A stretch of 64,000 nt of DNA from Euphorbia lathyris (Eukaryota > Streptophyta > Magnoliopsida > Malpighiales > Euphorbiaceae): assembly GCF_963576675.1 (NCBI RefSeq), contig NC_088916.1, positions 80,679,501 through 80,743,500 on the forward strand. Direction: 5' to 3'. Below the pieces are notes generated by a model. That model saw only the letters and a list, made by a program, of their open reading frames with translations. It was not told the origin of the DNA and did not search any database. The position numbers were made by a program, and so were the translations under genes. Below, piece by piece: positions 13,078-23,084 of the stretch (positions are counted from its first letter, which is position 1; each line of letters starts with the position of its first letter).

Positions 13078-13142
<65 letters not shown>

Positions 13143-13655
13143 GTCCGCCAGAAAACACAGGCACAGACCGATGAGAGACAAGTTAAGCACCTTTAAAGTC
13201 GAAGTGATCCGCACAATTTGTGAAGTCAAATCAATCTGCAAAAAAATGTCAAAAAGTTCAGTTTAGGAAAAGAATGAGAGACAAGGAAATGTTAATGCTC
13301 AATTCTGAATATCATCATACAAGATAACTACGGATTAAAACGCATAATCAATCAGGAAAAAAAAAATCATTTCTCCTTCATTTTCTCAGTTTCTCATCAA
13401 TAAATGAAATCTCGAATTAGGCTACGTATATAGCGATTAAAGCAAGAAAGATCTCTTTAAAAATCTAAGCATTGTAGCTCATTACGATGAAAAAGCTCGG
13501 TTTAAAAGCAAATAACGGTACAGGAAGAGCAGAAAATACAGAGAGAGATCAGCACTTACACGTCGATCCACTTTAGAGAGAATCAGATCGGAGAGTACAG
13601 GCGTTGAAAGTACCGCAATCGTTAACAACAGTAAACTGAAGAACCGAAATCCCAT
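9737..13655 (-). CDS. OST1A: ribophorin I, oligosaccharyltransferase subunit OST1
   Basis: Ten coding exons on the minus strand join in frame: 13655-13560, 13235-13191, 12992-12358, 12276-12129, 12050-11874, 11779-11711, 11571-11482, 11279-11121, 11028-10804, 9928-9737; 611 residues. Ribophorin I is a core subunit of the ER complex that transfers the lipid-linked glycan to asparagine of nascent proteins. Visible: a signal peptide (residues 1 to about 22, hydrophobic LLLLTIAVLS), a lumenal domain with the family words EIKYGPYEN, ELVREIEISHWG, HGGAKSKGEFSR and YYRDEIGNISTSHL, one membrane helix (about residues 434-456, LMLIFGFFLLFVACIVYVHV), then about 150 lysine/glutamate-rich cytosolic residues. 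That long tail matches Arabidopsis OST1A. The ATG at 13655 is chosen because it directly precedes the signal peptide; an upstream in-frame ATG at 13706 would bury it. Intron 9 holds a SINE, intron 2 a microsatellite. Confidence 0.97.
9990..10157 (-). mobile_element. tRNA-derived SINE (Au-like), copy 1, in OST1 intron 9
   Basis: Read on the minus strand it starts GCCTTGGCGCAACGGTAAAC, carries a B-box word GGTTCGAGTC (about 10101-10110) and ends GGGCCGCC followed by a T run. This is the layout of the Au SINE family (tRNA-related head, T-rich end). Possible imperfect flanking repeats GGCCAATA (9982-9989) and GGCTAATA (10155-10162). It lies in the same orientation as the host gene. Confidence 0.8.
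10190..10605. repeat. decayed repeat in OST1 intron 9
   Basis: The ends contain words such as GACACAAAATTAG and, at the right, CACACGAATTGCCACCTC. Related sequence occurs in OEP21 intron 3 (17060-17555, TAGGTGGCAATTTGTGTAAG) and in FKBP18 intron 1. It looks like a TIR repeat family, but its ends are not certain. Confidence 0.4.
13083..13141. repeat. (TAA)n microsatellite in OST1 intron 2
   Basis: About 19 uninterrupted trinucleotide units. It lies between exons 2 and 3 and produces open frames on both strands that are not genes. Confidence 0.95.
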
Positions 13656-14572
13656 CCTCGGAGCTGGGTGTCTCTCTCTCTCAGTCTGAGCTACTTCTGC
13701 CTCCACGAGGACGACAAATGGAGTTAGATTTTCTCCAGTCTCGAGTTAGATGATGGCTGATGAGGGCAATTTGTGTGGGCTTGGGCCGGCCCATTCAATC
13801 AAAGCCCATAACAATGATATGTTATATGAATACCAATGGCTACAACATGATGTTGTCAATTTACAATTTATAGAATTAGTGGTTGATACTATTATTATTT
13901 TTGTATTATTTATATTTTATCTAGTAATTTAAATAACTTATATATTAAAATTATAGTACGAATTTTTATAAAAATGCTTATATCTTTGCCACATGAAAAA
14001 AGTACAATAAGAAAACGATAGGGAATAAAACTTCATAAGTATAAGTTAAAGCTAATATAAGATCCACAAATGGAGGAAAACGACTATAAAAAAAGTCATA
14101 AAAAATATAAAAAAACAATAAAGCATATATTTCTCGTAAATTCAACTCCGTAGAAAAGCAGATACAATCCAATCTTCATCATTTAGGTCATTTTAAACAT
14201 TCAGATATGAGTCATTTCTTTTATTGCAACCACGTAGATCTATTGATTCACGGATAAAATAAACCGCTTTCACTCTTACTGAAGTCGAAAAAATTATAAA
14301 CAAAAGAATAATAAACAATAGATACCATTCAAACGGATAAAGAAATTTGATAAAATATATAAATAACGACTAAAAAGAAAATAGCAATAACGAAAAAAAC
14401 AAAAATTCATCCTGACTTTTTTTCTTCATCCTCGAAGTATATCATAAAAGAAGAAAGTTCCTCATTCTATATTCTCGTTTATAATATTATAATTGTCTAG
14501 GCCTAACACTATTTAAAAATTCATTTAAATTATTTATTCACTTTAACTTTAACTATATATATATATATATAT
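13656..14572. other. upstream region of OST1, AT-rich
   Basis: Contains the OST1 5' leader (CT/GA-rich, about 13656-13740) and then AT-rich sequence with no recognised gene or repeat ends. A short TA run lies just before the LINE fragment at 14575. Confidence 0.45.
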
Positions 14573-14574
14573 CT

Positions 14575-15182
14575 ATTTTTTTTTTTGGTAAGAAGGGAAG
14601 AAAAAAAAACAAACAAACAAAAACCTAACCCGGGATTAGTCTAGGAAGACTGACCCCAATCATATCCTCAAAAAGAGAAGGTAACAGAAAAGAAGGAGGA
14701 ACGGAAAGGGTAGAAACACCTAACATCCCCCCATGCCCAGCAGCTGCCAAGCGATCCGCCACGCGGTTTTGCTCCCTATAAATATGGGAGAAGGTAAGAG
14801 AATCGAAGGCAGGACGAAGCCTCAAGATGGCTTTAATGAGATTCTGACTCTTAAGACAAACAGTCTGTCTATCCGAAATCCTGTTGATAGCCTCCAAATT
14901 GTCAGACTCCACCGAAAGTCTTTTAACACCCATGCGAATGGCGAGTTTAATGCCAGACAAGATCCCCCAGAGCTCCGCAGTAAAGGAGGAGCCCGTACCT
15001 AAGTTATGGGTAAACCCAGCCAGCCAGGCGCCACCAGCATCCCGAAGAACTCCACCAGCAGCAATTCTGACATTACTAAGGTAGGAGCCATCTGTATTCA
15101 ACTTGACAACCCCTTTCCTGGGCTTCCTCCAACCAACTAACTGGACCTCTTTAACCGGGGAGGGGTGAACCAGGGGCTCTCC
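14575..15182 (-). pseudogene. 5'-truncated LINE, 3' RNase H fragment (copy C)
   Basis: On the minus strand an open frame (about 15180 to 14625) encodes the C-terminal RNase H domain of a plant LINE ORF2. Visible are KLNTDGS, GGVLRDAGGAW, AELWGILSG, VESDNLEAI and REQNRVADRLAAAGH, which carry the acidic and histidine residues of RNase H. The end LPRLIPG is shared with the two larger LINEs in this window. After the stop comes a short 3' UTR and an A run (T run on the plus strand, about 14577-14587). The element is truncated at about 15182, so only about 0.6 kb was inserted, as is usual for LINEs. A target-site duplication within TA-rich sequence is possible but cannot be placed. Confidence 0.85.
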
Positions 15183-15536
15183 TATATATAGTTACTCATT
15201 ACAATTAATCAATTATTTAATAAATAAATAATACATCATCTCTAAATAAATTTAATAAATCTATATAAAAGTATATAAGTTTAATAAATTATAAATTATT
15301 ATAATAATTAATCAACTCTAAATAAATTTAATAAGTTTAAATAAATTGTAAAAAATAAATTAATATCTATTTTAATTACTAAATTTACTATTTTCTAACT
15401 GTGAAAAGGAATAACTACCGAATTTATTTGAAAAATTATCAAAAATTGATAAAAATAATTTCACTTTTTTTTCTAAGTAAATATCAATAAAATTTATCGT
15501 AAGAATAAATAAAATTGAGTTAGTATTTTATTAAGA
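15183..15536. other. AT-rich intergenic sequence
   Basis: Low-complexity AT-rich sequence with repeated AATAAATTTAATAA words. Nothing else recognised. Confidence 0.5.
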
Positions 15537-16060
15537 ATAAGGTGTAAAAATACCTCTAATATTTAGAGTCATGAGTAATTTTATTAATAACGTAGAAAAT
15601 GGTATAATTTTATCCCTAATAATAAGAGCAATTTTACCTTTAACATTAACAAATTGGATCAATTTGAAACATTATTATAAAAATATATATTTTGTTCTCT
15701 ATTCTGCATCAATTGCATATCGATTGGGTTGAAAAAAAGATTTCATATTTTTTTTATGATTTAATAATAAAATTGAAGATTAATATTTATAAATTCAATG
15801 AAATTTTTGAAATTTTTTTATCCAACTCGTATAAAAGACATTATATTTTTAATTTTATTTTTAATTTTTAATTATTTTCACGTCTAATCATATGTTTGTG
15901 ATCTGTTGATGATAAGTTCATGATCAAGAGAACAATTCGATGAATTATTTTTCAAATTTACCAATTTGTCAATATTAGAAATAAATTGCTTTTAACTGTT
16001 AATATTAAATATAAAATTATACCTTTTTTTTTTTTGATAAATAAAATTATACCATTTTAA
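15537..16060. mobile_element. Mutator-like MITE, copy 3 (decayed)
   Basis: Starts AATAAGGTGTAAAAATACC and follows copy 1 (1414-1997) in order and orientation through the CGTCTAATCATATG segment. The right end is broken and contains a duplicated AAATAAAATTATACC word around a T run. No target-site duplication was found. Confidence 0.6.
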
Positions 16061-16321
16061 AATGCTCCGGACTACATTACCGTTTTATTTATATTATGGA
16101 TAATATTTGCCGATTTAGTACAATATAAGCATAAAATTAATATTTGCCAATATTTTGGAGGCAAAATTTGATATGGCGAATGTAAAACGTGGCGCTACGC
16201 TATTGGCTGAAGCTCAAAGATAACAGAGTGAAGTGAAGGTGTACGTGTTCCGAACCGAAACCCTGGTTTTAAGGTGTTGAACGGCAAGTATAGGGTTTTT
16301 GTGAAGAAATTGGGAATACTA

Positions 16322-19198
16322 ATGGAGACTTCCTTGAGATTTGGAAGAGACTCCAAAGCCCTAAGAATCCACGCCAAAGAGAAACTCCCTCTCGATTCTA
16401 AAACTCACTTGCAGGTAATTGAATTAAAATGTTCGATTGTGAAATTCAAATCTCTTTATGTGTTAAACCTTGCTTGAATCTGTGCAAAATCTCTGGATTT
16501 GATTGGAATTCCTCAGGTTCATGGAGAACTGGATACAAGGGATGGAAGAATTGGGCCTCCAAGCTTTGTTGGTGCAATGATAAGACGTTTTTACCCAGAT
16601 GTATGTTCTTCTCTTTTTCTCGCTTTTGTTCATATCAGAACGCTCTTTCTGCTAATTTTCCTTGTTTTTGTATTCCATTGATTGAAGTTATCGGCTAGCT
16701 TTGCTTTGGGAGTGCATTATGATAAACATGAGAAGCTCAGTTACAGAATTCGTGCGAAGAAGGCATTTCCTGTTACTAGTGATAATCATCTAAGCTTTAA
16801 TGTTAAGGGATTCTGCAAAATTGATAAAGAATTTAAAGAGGTTAGTGTTATGTTTATGTTCCAGTCTTTTTATATGCCTATCAGATGTATTTTAGGTGTA
16901 GCAATCTATGTTGAATGGATACTCCTCTTTAGTAGATTCTCCATGTCCGTATCAGTTTTTTGTTTCAATTTGCAGGCAATGTTATGAATATGTTTTAGAA
17001 ATAATGTTTTCAGGTATCCTGTTCTGTTTCAGTGTCCGTTTCCATATCCGTATCAGTGCTTATAGGTGGCAATTTGTGTAAGCGTTGTTTTGTGTTGAAT
17101 ATCAGATTAGTGTTTACTGAGTCAAAATCTAGTCATAATCAGGTCAATCCAATCAGGTCTGTGTCATCTTCGTGACTGGTGTTTTATTACCTTTTAAATG
17201 TTCATGTCATTTCGTGTTATTAGTTTAACTTTTATCGACCTAAAATTTTAATCCGAATCCATTTGATGAACTGTTAACCTGCTAGCTTCGTGTTGTGTTC
17301 TTATCGTGTTCGTAGATCACATGTAATTTTACTACGGTGGTTAAGTGTCACGTATAAAAATATAAGAGGTTTGTATCATGTTAGGGATCAATTGTAATTT
17401 TTCTACCTTTACTAAGGTTGATATGTAAAAATACGAGGTAATATGGTGAGCATCTTAAATATTTGTGTCATTAGCAGATTGAGTTTAGTCCGATTTGCAT
17501 ATTAATTTCGGGTCAATCCGAAAATGACATTATTTGTTAATAAAATTCTAGTCTTCTCGGATAATGCAACTAATATGCTGATTTTTACAGAGGAAGTCAA
17601 AAGGAGCAGCAGAATTTGTTTGGAGCATATTTGATTTCCAGAAAGATCAAGATGTTAGAATCAAAGTTGGATATGAAGTCACTGACAAGGTATACTTCCT
17701 CTTCTTCATCAAAAGTTTTACAATTGTCCGGAATCAATTCGTCCTAGACTATTCAGGAGTTAAGACGTCAAAACTACTGTTGAAGTGTCACTTCATTATT
17801 AGTTTGAGCCTAGATCAGGAGGTGACACGTCAACACTGCCGTTGAAGTGTCACCTCGAGATTGAACTGGTTTCGGTTTCGGATCACTGTAAAAAGTCTCC
17901 TTCTTGATTTACTCATATAAGAGTTTTGCACATTACTCTTCATATGCAATAAGGGATGAATCTAGGAGGGCCAGTAAGGGGCTTAAGCATCTATTGGTAG
18001 CCGAAAAGTTCCATTGAACCTGTTTATGAAACTTCAATTTTTTAGGATAAAGAAACCTATAAGCATTAGAACACCTCTGTCGCTGAATCCTGAATTCGTA
18101 ACGTGCAAGATGACAAACATGATGCTAACCATGTACTATACAGTCTTCCATTTTAGGTGGAAAAGTAGAGTTCATCTTTGAGTGGCGGAGCTAGTATCCT
18201 AAATCTGAGGTTGCTGCAATAGCATCCATCGATTCTCTTCTCAAGCCGAGGGTTGCCTAGAATTACTCCTCTCAGGATGAATTCTGACAGCAACGTCTCC
18301 CTCTGCCTTTGCATTTTGGGCTGCTAATTAGGTGTACTAATTAACGATAAGAGCATATTTTGAGGGGATAATAACTCTATGGTTATGCAGGGAGAATTTA
18401 AGCTTATAGTTTATCCGATGTTGCGATTTCAAGTCTCATTAACTAACAGAAGATGAGTTTTTTTTAATGAACAGAATATATGCAATTTCAAGCGTTATTG
18501 ATTGGCCAGAACGCTAGAGATTGAAGGTGCCCAGAACATGAAATTACATATGAAAAAAACTCAATTTCCATTAATGAAGCTTGAAATTGCATTGTTTGGT
18601 AAGAGAGACTATGGAGAAAGGGGGAACCTTATAATTGTCAATTCTGACATTATCCAATTTGCACAATTTGGAATCAAATTCTTACAGAAAACAAATTCAA
18701 TTAGTAGAATTTCCTCATGATTTACAGTTCTTTCTGAGGAAAATCATTGAACTCTTTTATTTGATTTCTTTCAAGCAATGTATTTCATGAGAAACGGTAA
18801 ACGTTGTTGTCGTGTGACCAAGAGGTCACGGGTTCGAGTCTTAGGAGCGGCCTCTTGCCAAATAAATTGGCAGGGGAAGGCTTGCCCCCAGTACACCCTT
18901 GTGGTGGGACCCCTCCCCGGACCCTCGCTCAGCGGGGACGCGTAGTGCGACCGGGCCGCCCTTTAATGTATTTCATGAGAAATGGAATTGAATTCCTCCA
19001 AAATCTTATAAATTTGCAAAGCTATTTTGGAAAATCTAAGTCAACACTTCTTGAATTGGTATTGAACTCTAAATGAACTTGTTCTTTTCTGTTGTTCATT
19101 TCCAGCTTGTTCAGGTGCCTTATCTGCAGATTAGGGAAAATAATTGGACTCTCAATGCTGACATGGATGGTAGATGGAACATTAGATATGATTTGTGA
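16322..19198 (+). CDS. OEP21: outer envelope pore protein 21 (OEP21), chloroplastic
   Basis: Five coding exons: 16322-16414, 16517-16600, 16688-16840, 17591-17689 and 19115-19198 (or 19106-19198), all phase 0, giving 170 or 173 residues, close to the family length. OEP21 is a beta-barrel anion channel of the chloroplast outer envelope, reported to pass triose phosphates and 3-phosphoglycerate with ATP control. Recognised from [30 protein letters not shown], the KGAAEF..W..FQKDQD block and the C-terminal [24 protein letters not shown]. As expected for this family there is no transit peptide and no hydrophobic helix; strands alternate polar and apolar residues. Exon 5 has two in-frame AG acceptors nine bases apart; the second gives DKVPYLQ, the form I recall from Arabidopsis. 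Intron 4 (about 1.4 kb) holds a SINE. Confidence 0.95.
17060..17555. repeat. decayed repeat in OEP21 intron 3
   Basis: Begins TAGGTGGCAATTTGTGTAAG and ends with words such as TTTCGGGTCAATCCGAAAAT. It is related to the repeats at 10190-10605 and in FKBP18 intron 1. Ends are approximate. Confidence 0.4.
18795..18964 (+). mobile_element. tRNA-derived SINE (Au-like), copy 2, with 18-bp TSD
   Basis: Flanked by a perfect 18-bp direct repeat, AATGTATTTCATGAGAAA, at 18777-18794 and 18965-18982. The body starts CGGTAAACGTTGTTGTCGTG, carries the B-box word GGTTCGAGTC (about 18832-18841), then AGGGGAAGGCTTGCCCCCAG, and ends GGGCCGCCCTTT. It lacks about 10 bases of the head present in copy 1. It lies in OEP21 intron 4. 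Confidence 0.9.
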
Positions 19199-19473
19199 AT
19201 AGAGTTGACATGCTCTTTTTGGAGGTTAGTTTAACTACAAAATTACAATTGTATTAACTACATTGTTTATTGCGCGGACTGTGCCTCAGTTGGCAACACA
19301 TGTTGAGTTTATGGGAAGATAGATAAATTGTCCAAAACTTTTCTAAAGAAGAAAAGGACTATCTGCGGATTGTGGCACAGTTAGCCATGCAGACTGAGTT
19401 TGTGAGAAGATAGATGAAATATATAAACGTTTATGAAGCATACATACTTCAAAAAACGTAAAAAAAAAAAGGT
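19199..19473. other. OEP21 3' flank
   Basis: Contains the presumed OEP21 3' UTR. It also holds two imperfect copies (about 100 bp apart) of a segment around GTTGAGTTTATGGGAAGATAG and CTGAGTTTGTGAGAAGATAG. No other gene. Confidence 0.4.
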
Positions 19474-20265
19474 AAATTCTGATGGTCGCTAAAGTTTTGG
19501 GTCTGTTTCAGAAATGTCACTGAACTTCATTTTGTTTCAATCTGTTTCAATCATGTCATTGAATTTTACTTTTTATTTCATTAAAGTCATTTTGGCATAT
19601 GCATACAAAAAACCCACCGAAATAGTGACATGGCAGGCATGTCAAAACATTTATTTTTATAAAAAAAACATTTATTTTTACGTATGACATAGCAGTCACG
19701 TGTGACGTGTGTGCTAAAAAAATAGAAGTTATATTTTTTGGCTGACACATGACAATTTCAAGCTATTGATTTAAGTAAATAAAAAAATGTAAATTTTGTT
19801 TACTGTCACGTGAACCATTTCAAACATGGATATTTATTGAAATAACGCTTATACATCAAGAGCTCTTGAACTTGGCTTGAAAAGTTGATTGGGCTCTTCA
19901 ACTTACAAAATATCTCATTAGCCCTTTGCTTTTGTTTAAAATTATCTATTAGTCATCTTAATTTGTTTAAAGTGACTTATTGGTCCCTGAATTTTCTTAG
20001 CTAATCTATTAGCTTCCTGAACTTGCTTAAAGTGATACAAATTTCAATTTGTCCAAATCCAATCACATTTTGCCACGTGGACTTAGGGAGATGATTTATA
20101 AGTTCAAGTGGTCAATCAATTTTTTGGATCAAGTTCAGGAAGCTACGAATGTATTAAACCTTAAAATAAAATAAAAAATTTAATGACTTCATCGAAATGA
20201 AATCAAGTTCAGTGACCTTTTCGTATTATACCTTGAACTTCAATGACTCTCAATACAATTTACCC
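19474..20265. mobile_element. decayed TIR element, probably interrupted
   Basis: The left end (GGTAAATTCTGATGGTCGC, TGTCACTGAACTTC) is mirrored by sequence near 20190-20265 (AAGTTCAGTGACCTTTT, CAATACAATTTACCCC). The middle, about 19860-20130, is a different repeat with words like CTGAACTTGCTTAAAGTG. That suggests an insertion into the TIR element. Confidence 0.4.
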
Positions 20266-20445
20266 CATAAAAGAGCTATTTTCATAATTGTATTGTTTAT
20301 CACTCATAAATCTCTGCCTACGAGTTGTGCCTGCAAGGCAAACTGCATTTATGAAGAGATTTCAAATTTGATTCTCACTAAATATATCCGTAGATAGGAT
20401 TGAGGAGTCTTAACTAATTATCTCGATGAAAATAACAGTAATTTA

Positions 20446-20967
20446 CACAAGATATAGGAGGTGGGATAGGGATAAAAAACACGAGATAAGTTATTTCGTG
20501 TTTGTTTGGGAGATAGAAGAGTGAGACATATGAGAGATAAGCCTATTATTCCTCAAATCTTATACCCAAGAGGGGGGTAGTACAAGGAGGTGAGATAAGC
20601 TCCTGAATGGAAAAGTCCATCTTATTCTTCAAATTAATCTTATGTAGTTTAAATAAGGTTAAAATTGTAAAATGTATTATTATTTAAAAAAAAAAAAAAA
20701 AAAATTGCGCACAATGCGCTTACATTAAAGAAGAAAGAAAAATCCCCACCAGACCCGGATGTGATTCGAACCCGGCATAGGTAAGCTCTCAACCACTAGG
20801 TTTATCCTTATCCTTATCCCACGTACCAAACATTGAATAATAATTCTCGACTATCATATTTTTATCCTTATCCCAACCATTTATCATTATCTATATCACA
20901 ACCTTTATCCTTATCTATATCACAACCTTTATCCTTATCTCTATCCCAATAAAATACCAAACGCCCC
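20446..20967. mobile_element. Tourist-like MITE, copy 2, split by a SINE
   Basis: Reverse-orientation relative of 4194-4582: GGTGGGATAGGGATAAAAAA..ACGAGATAAG on the left and ATCCCAATAAAATACCAAACGCCCC on the right. The left tip is decayed. Comparison with the first copy shows about 120 extra bases at 20686-20806, which are the SINE. Confidence 0.55.
20686..20806 (-). mobile_element. tRNA-derived SINE, different family
   Basis: On the minus strand: a truncated A-box-like head TAGTGGTTGAGAGC, a B-box word GGTTCGAATCAC (plus 20761-20772), a short body with the hairpin-like GCGCATTGTGCGC, and a T run at the 3' end (A run on the plus strand, about 20686-20704). The flanking Tourist MITE exists without this insert at 4194-4582, giving an empty site for comparison. 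Confidence 0.65.
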
Positions 20968-22270
20968 GAAAAAGAAGTATCTTGATTTCATTTTATTGAC
21001 ATAAATTTCATTTTGTTGCCTGCAGGAATAATTTGACGATATATTGAGTTGTCTGTAACACAGTTTTTAGCAAAGAATTGGAGCTAGGGTTATTTGAAGG
21101 ACAAATGCCTCAACTTTTTTTTATCACTTTTTCCTCCTTTTACTCTTGTTTCAAACATTGTATTTAGGCAAAAATTCATTTTAAGGCCCCGTATCTTTCT
21201 TTTTTTTGTGCATTAAGTCATTAATATTTTATTTGAACACATTAGAGCCTTGATCCTTTTTTTTTTTTGGTTAAATTAAGCCATTGCTTGCCAAATTGAT
21301 TAGTTGTGAGCATCTAATTCACTTAAAAAGATGTTATTGATTTCATCTTTATTTGAAATTAGAATTTTTATCGTTTGAATTAAGGTTTTTACAGTTTTCC
21401 TATAATAAAAAAAACGGCTTAAAGCACTATTTTCCCATTGATCTATCTAAAATTTTATTGTTTGGCTTTGACTTATTATTTATTTACATTTGGTCCCAGA
21501 TTTATCCTAATTGGTGAAATTTTATCTAATTTAAATGAAAACTTATCCAAATATCATAAGTTTCAAACTTTTCAAGTATTCATCTTAGATATATATTATG
21601 AATAAATCAATATCCTTACTACATTAGTCAATAGCTTCATTTGAGACCATAATTTCACAATAAAAACAAGATTGTGAAAAATCTCAATTTTACAAAATTC
21701 CTGCATAACCTTAAAATATCAATTTCTGAAACTCTTTGATTGTATATATATCTATATACATAAAACTCAAAATATAGTTGATAGTTACTTACCTTGGTCA
21801 CTAATTGAAGAAAACACACATGTTCAATCCGCCTCTAAATTCTGTCTAAGACGTTTCCCTCCAATCACTGTCGAAACTCAAAAACCCTTCAGTTAGGACT
21901 TAGATCTATGCATAAGGATGCTATGGTTCCAATTTCGAGTAATTTAACGAAATTGTTATTTTATTGACAAGTAACGATATTTTGACATTGGATTTGATAG
22001 ATTTTAGTTATAATTTGTTTTTTTTGTTTTTTTTTTGTTTTTTTAATCTAATTAATTATTTTTACGTAAGAAAATTTGTGGCAAAAAAAAAAACTTTAAG
22101 AAATATCACGTGTCAAGTTCAGATCTTAAAATATCATCACGTGTCAGGAGGATAACGATTATATTAAATTTCTATCAAATTTGGGTGAAATTTCATGAAT
22201 TGGGATAGGTTTAGGGGTCAAATATGATCAAATAATAGATTAGGGTCAAATATATTGGTAATTGTATTAA
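20968..22270. other. AT-rich intergenic sequence
   Basis: About 1.3 kb with long T runs and no coding exon, RNA gene or clear element ends that I can support. Short near-direct repeats of ATCACGTGTCA occur at about 22106 and 22136. Confidence 0.5.
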
Positions 22271-22905
22271 GGGTCAAATACATGAATATCATAATTAAGT
22301 ACAAAATTACACCTAAATCATATCACCAAACTTAATTCTTAATATGTCATTATTCTCTATATATATTATGATTTTACACCATAATTTAAAAAATCTAGAC
22401 TCCAATTCATAAATCATAAACCCTAGAAAATATATTCTAGACTTTTAATTCATAAATTCTAATCCTTAAAATATATTAAAAGTACTGATTTTACTAGTTC
22501 GACATAATCTAAAATTATGACTTGACATAGTTGTAAATAGTAATTAGGTGTAAGACTATACAGTGACCGAGGTTGCTCCGTGTGGCTTTCCGAGGGCCCT
22601 TTGTGAGCGTCGGGTCTTCGGGGCTGCGTCCCTGTGTGGGGATCGGTCCCGAGAACACTCCGATGATTAAGACAGTTAGTAGTTCTAATCGAGGAGCACG
22701 AAGAATATAGTCGAGGCGTTAGGGTTATTGCACGTCCCATTGAGGAGAGTCTGTATGTGTTTTTATAGGCCTCTGCTTATGGGCTGTGTGGGCTTTGGGT
22801 TAGCCATTGGGTCCTACGAGGTTGGATTGGGCCTAATGGGCCAGATTCAGAAACCTTATCAAATAGTTTTTAAAAAATGAATTTCTGTGTAATTTCCCAT
22901 AAATT
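22271..22905. repeat. fold-back family arm, copy 1, with a 320-bp insert
   Basis: Direct relative of the left arm at 27249-27550, starting GGGTCAAATACATGAATATC and ending GAATTTCTGTGTAATTTCCC. The arm is interrupted at 22541-22860 by unrelated GC-richer DNA flanked by AAATAG repeats. The second copy at 27249 supplies the uninterrupted sequence. Confidence 0.65.
22541..22860. mobile_element. unclassified 320-bp insertion
   Basis: Inserted in the repeat arm 22271-22905 and flanked by AAATAG (22535-22540 and 22861-22866). It begins TAATTAGGTGTAAGACTATA and ends CAGAAACCTTATC. The body is GC-rich with words such as GAGGGCCCTTTGTGAGCG and GAACACTCCGATG. I do not recognise terminal repeats. It could be a fragment of a larger element. 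Confidence 0.45.
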
Positions 22906-23084
22906 TCTACTACAGTCCCCTTAGCCCAATATATTGGTAATTGTATTAATTATCACTTCAGGGTCTATTTAAAATAATTTGAAGTTCAGGGTTATAATTG
23001 AACTTTCAATAAAATCATTAAAAATGTGATTTTTTTTTTTTCATGTGGTAGGTGAAAAAATTACATTTTTTGAACGTGACATTG

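Noticed and set aside
13041..13266. Open frames with long isoleucine runs on both strands
   Set aside because: They are translations of the (TAA)n microsatellite in OST1 intron 2.
13656..13706. Upstream in-frame ATG of OST1 at 13706
   Set aside because: It would place 17 charged residues before the signal peptide; the ATG at 13655 directly precedes it and fits the family.
18795..18964. Possible tRNA gene (B-box GGTTCGAGTC)
   Set aside because: No cloverleaf closes. The target duplication and the tail identify a tRNA-derived SINE; the same applies at 9990-10157.
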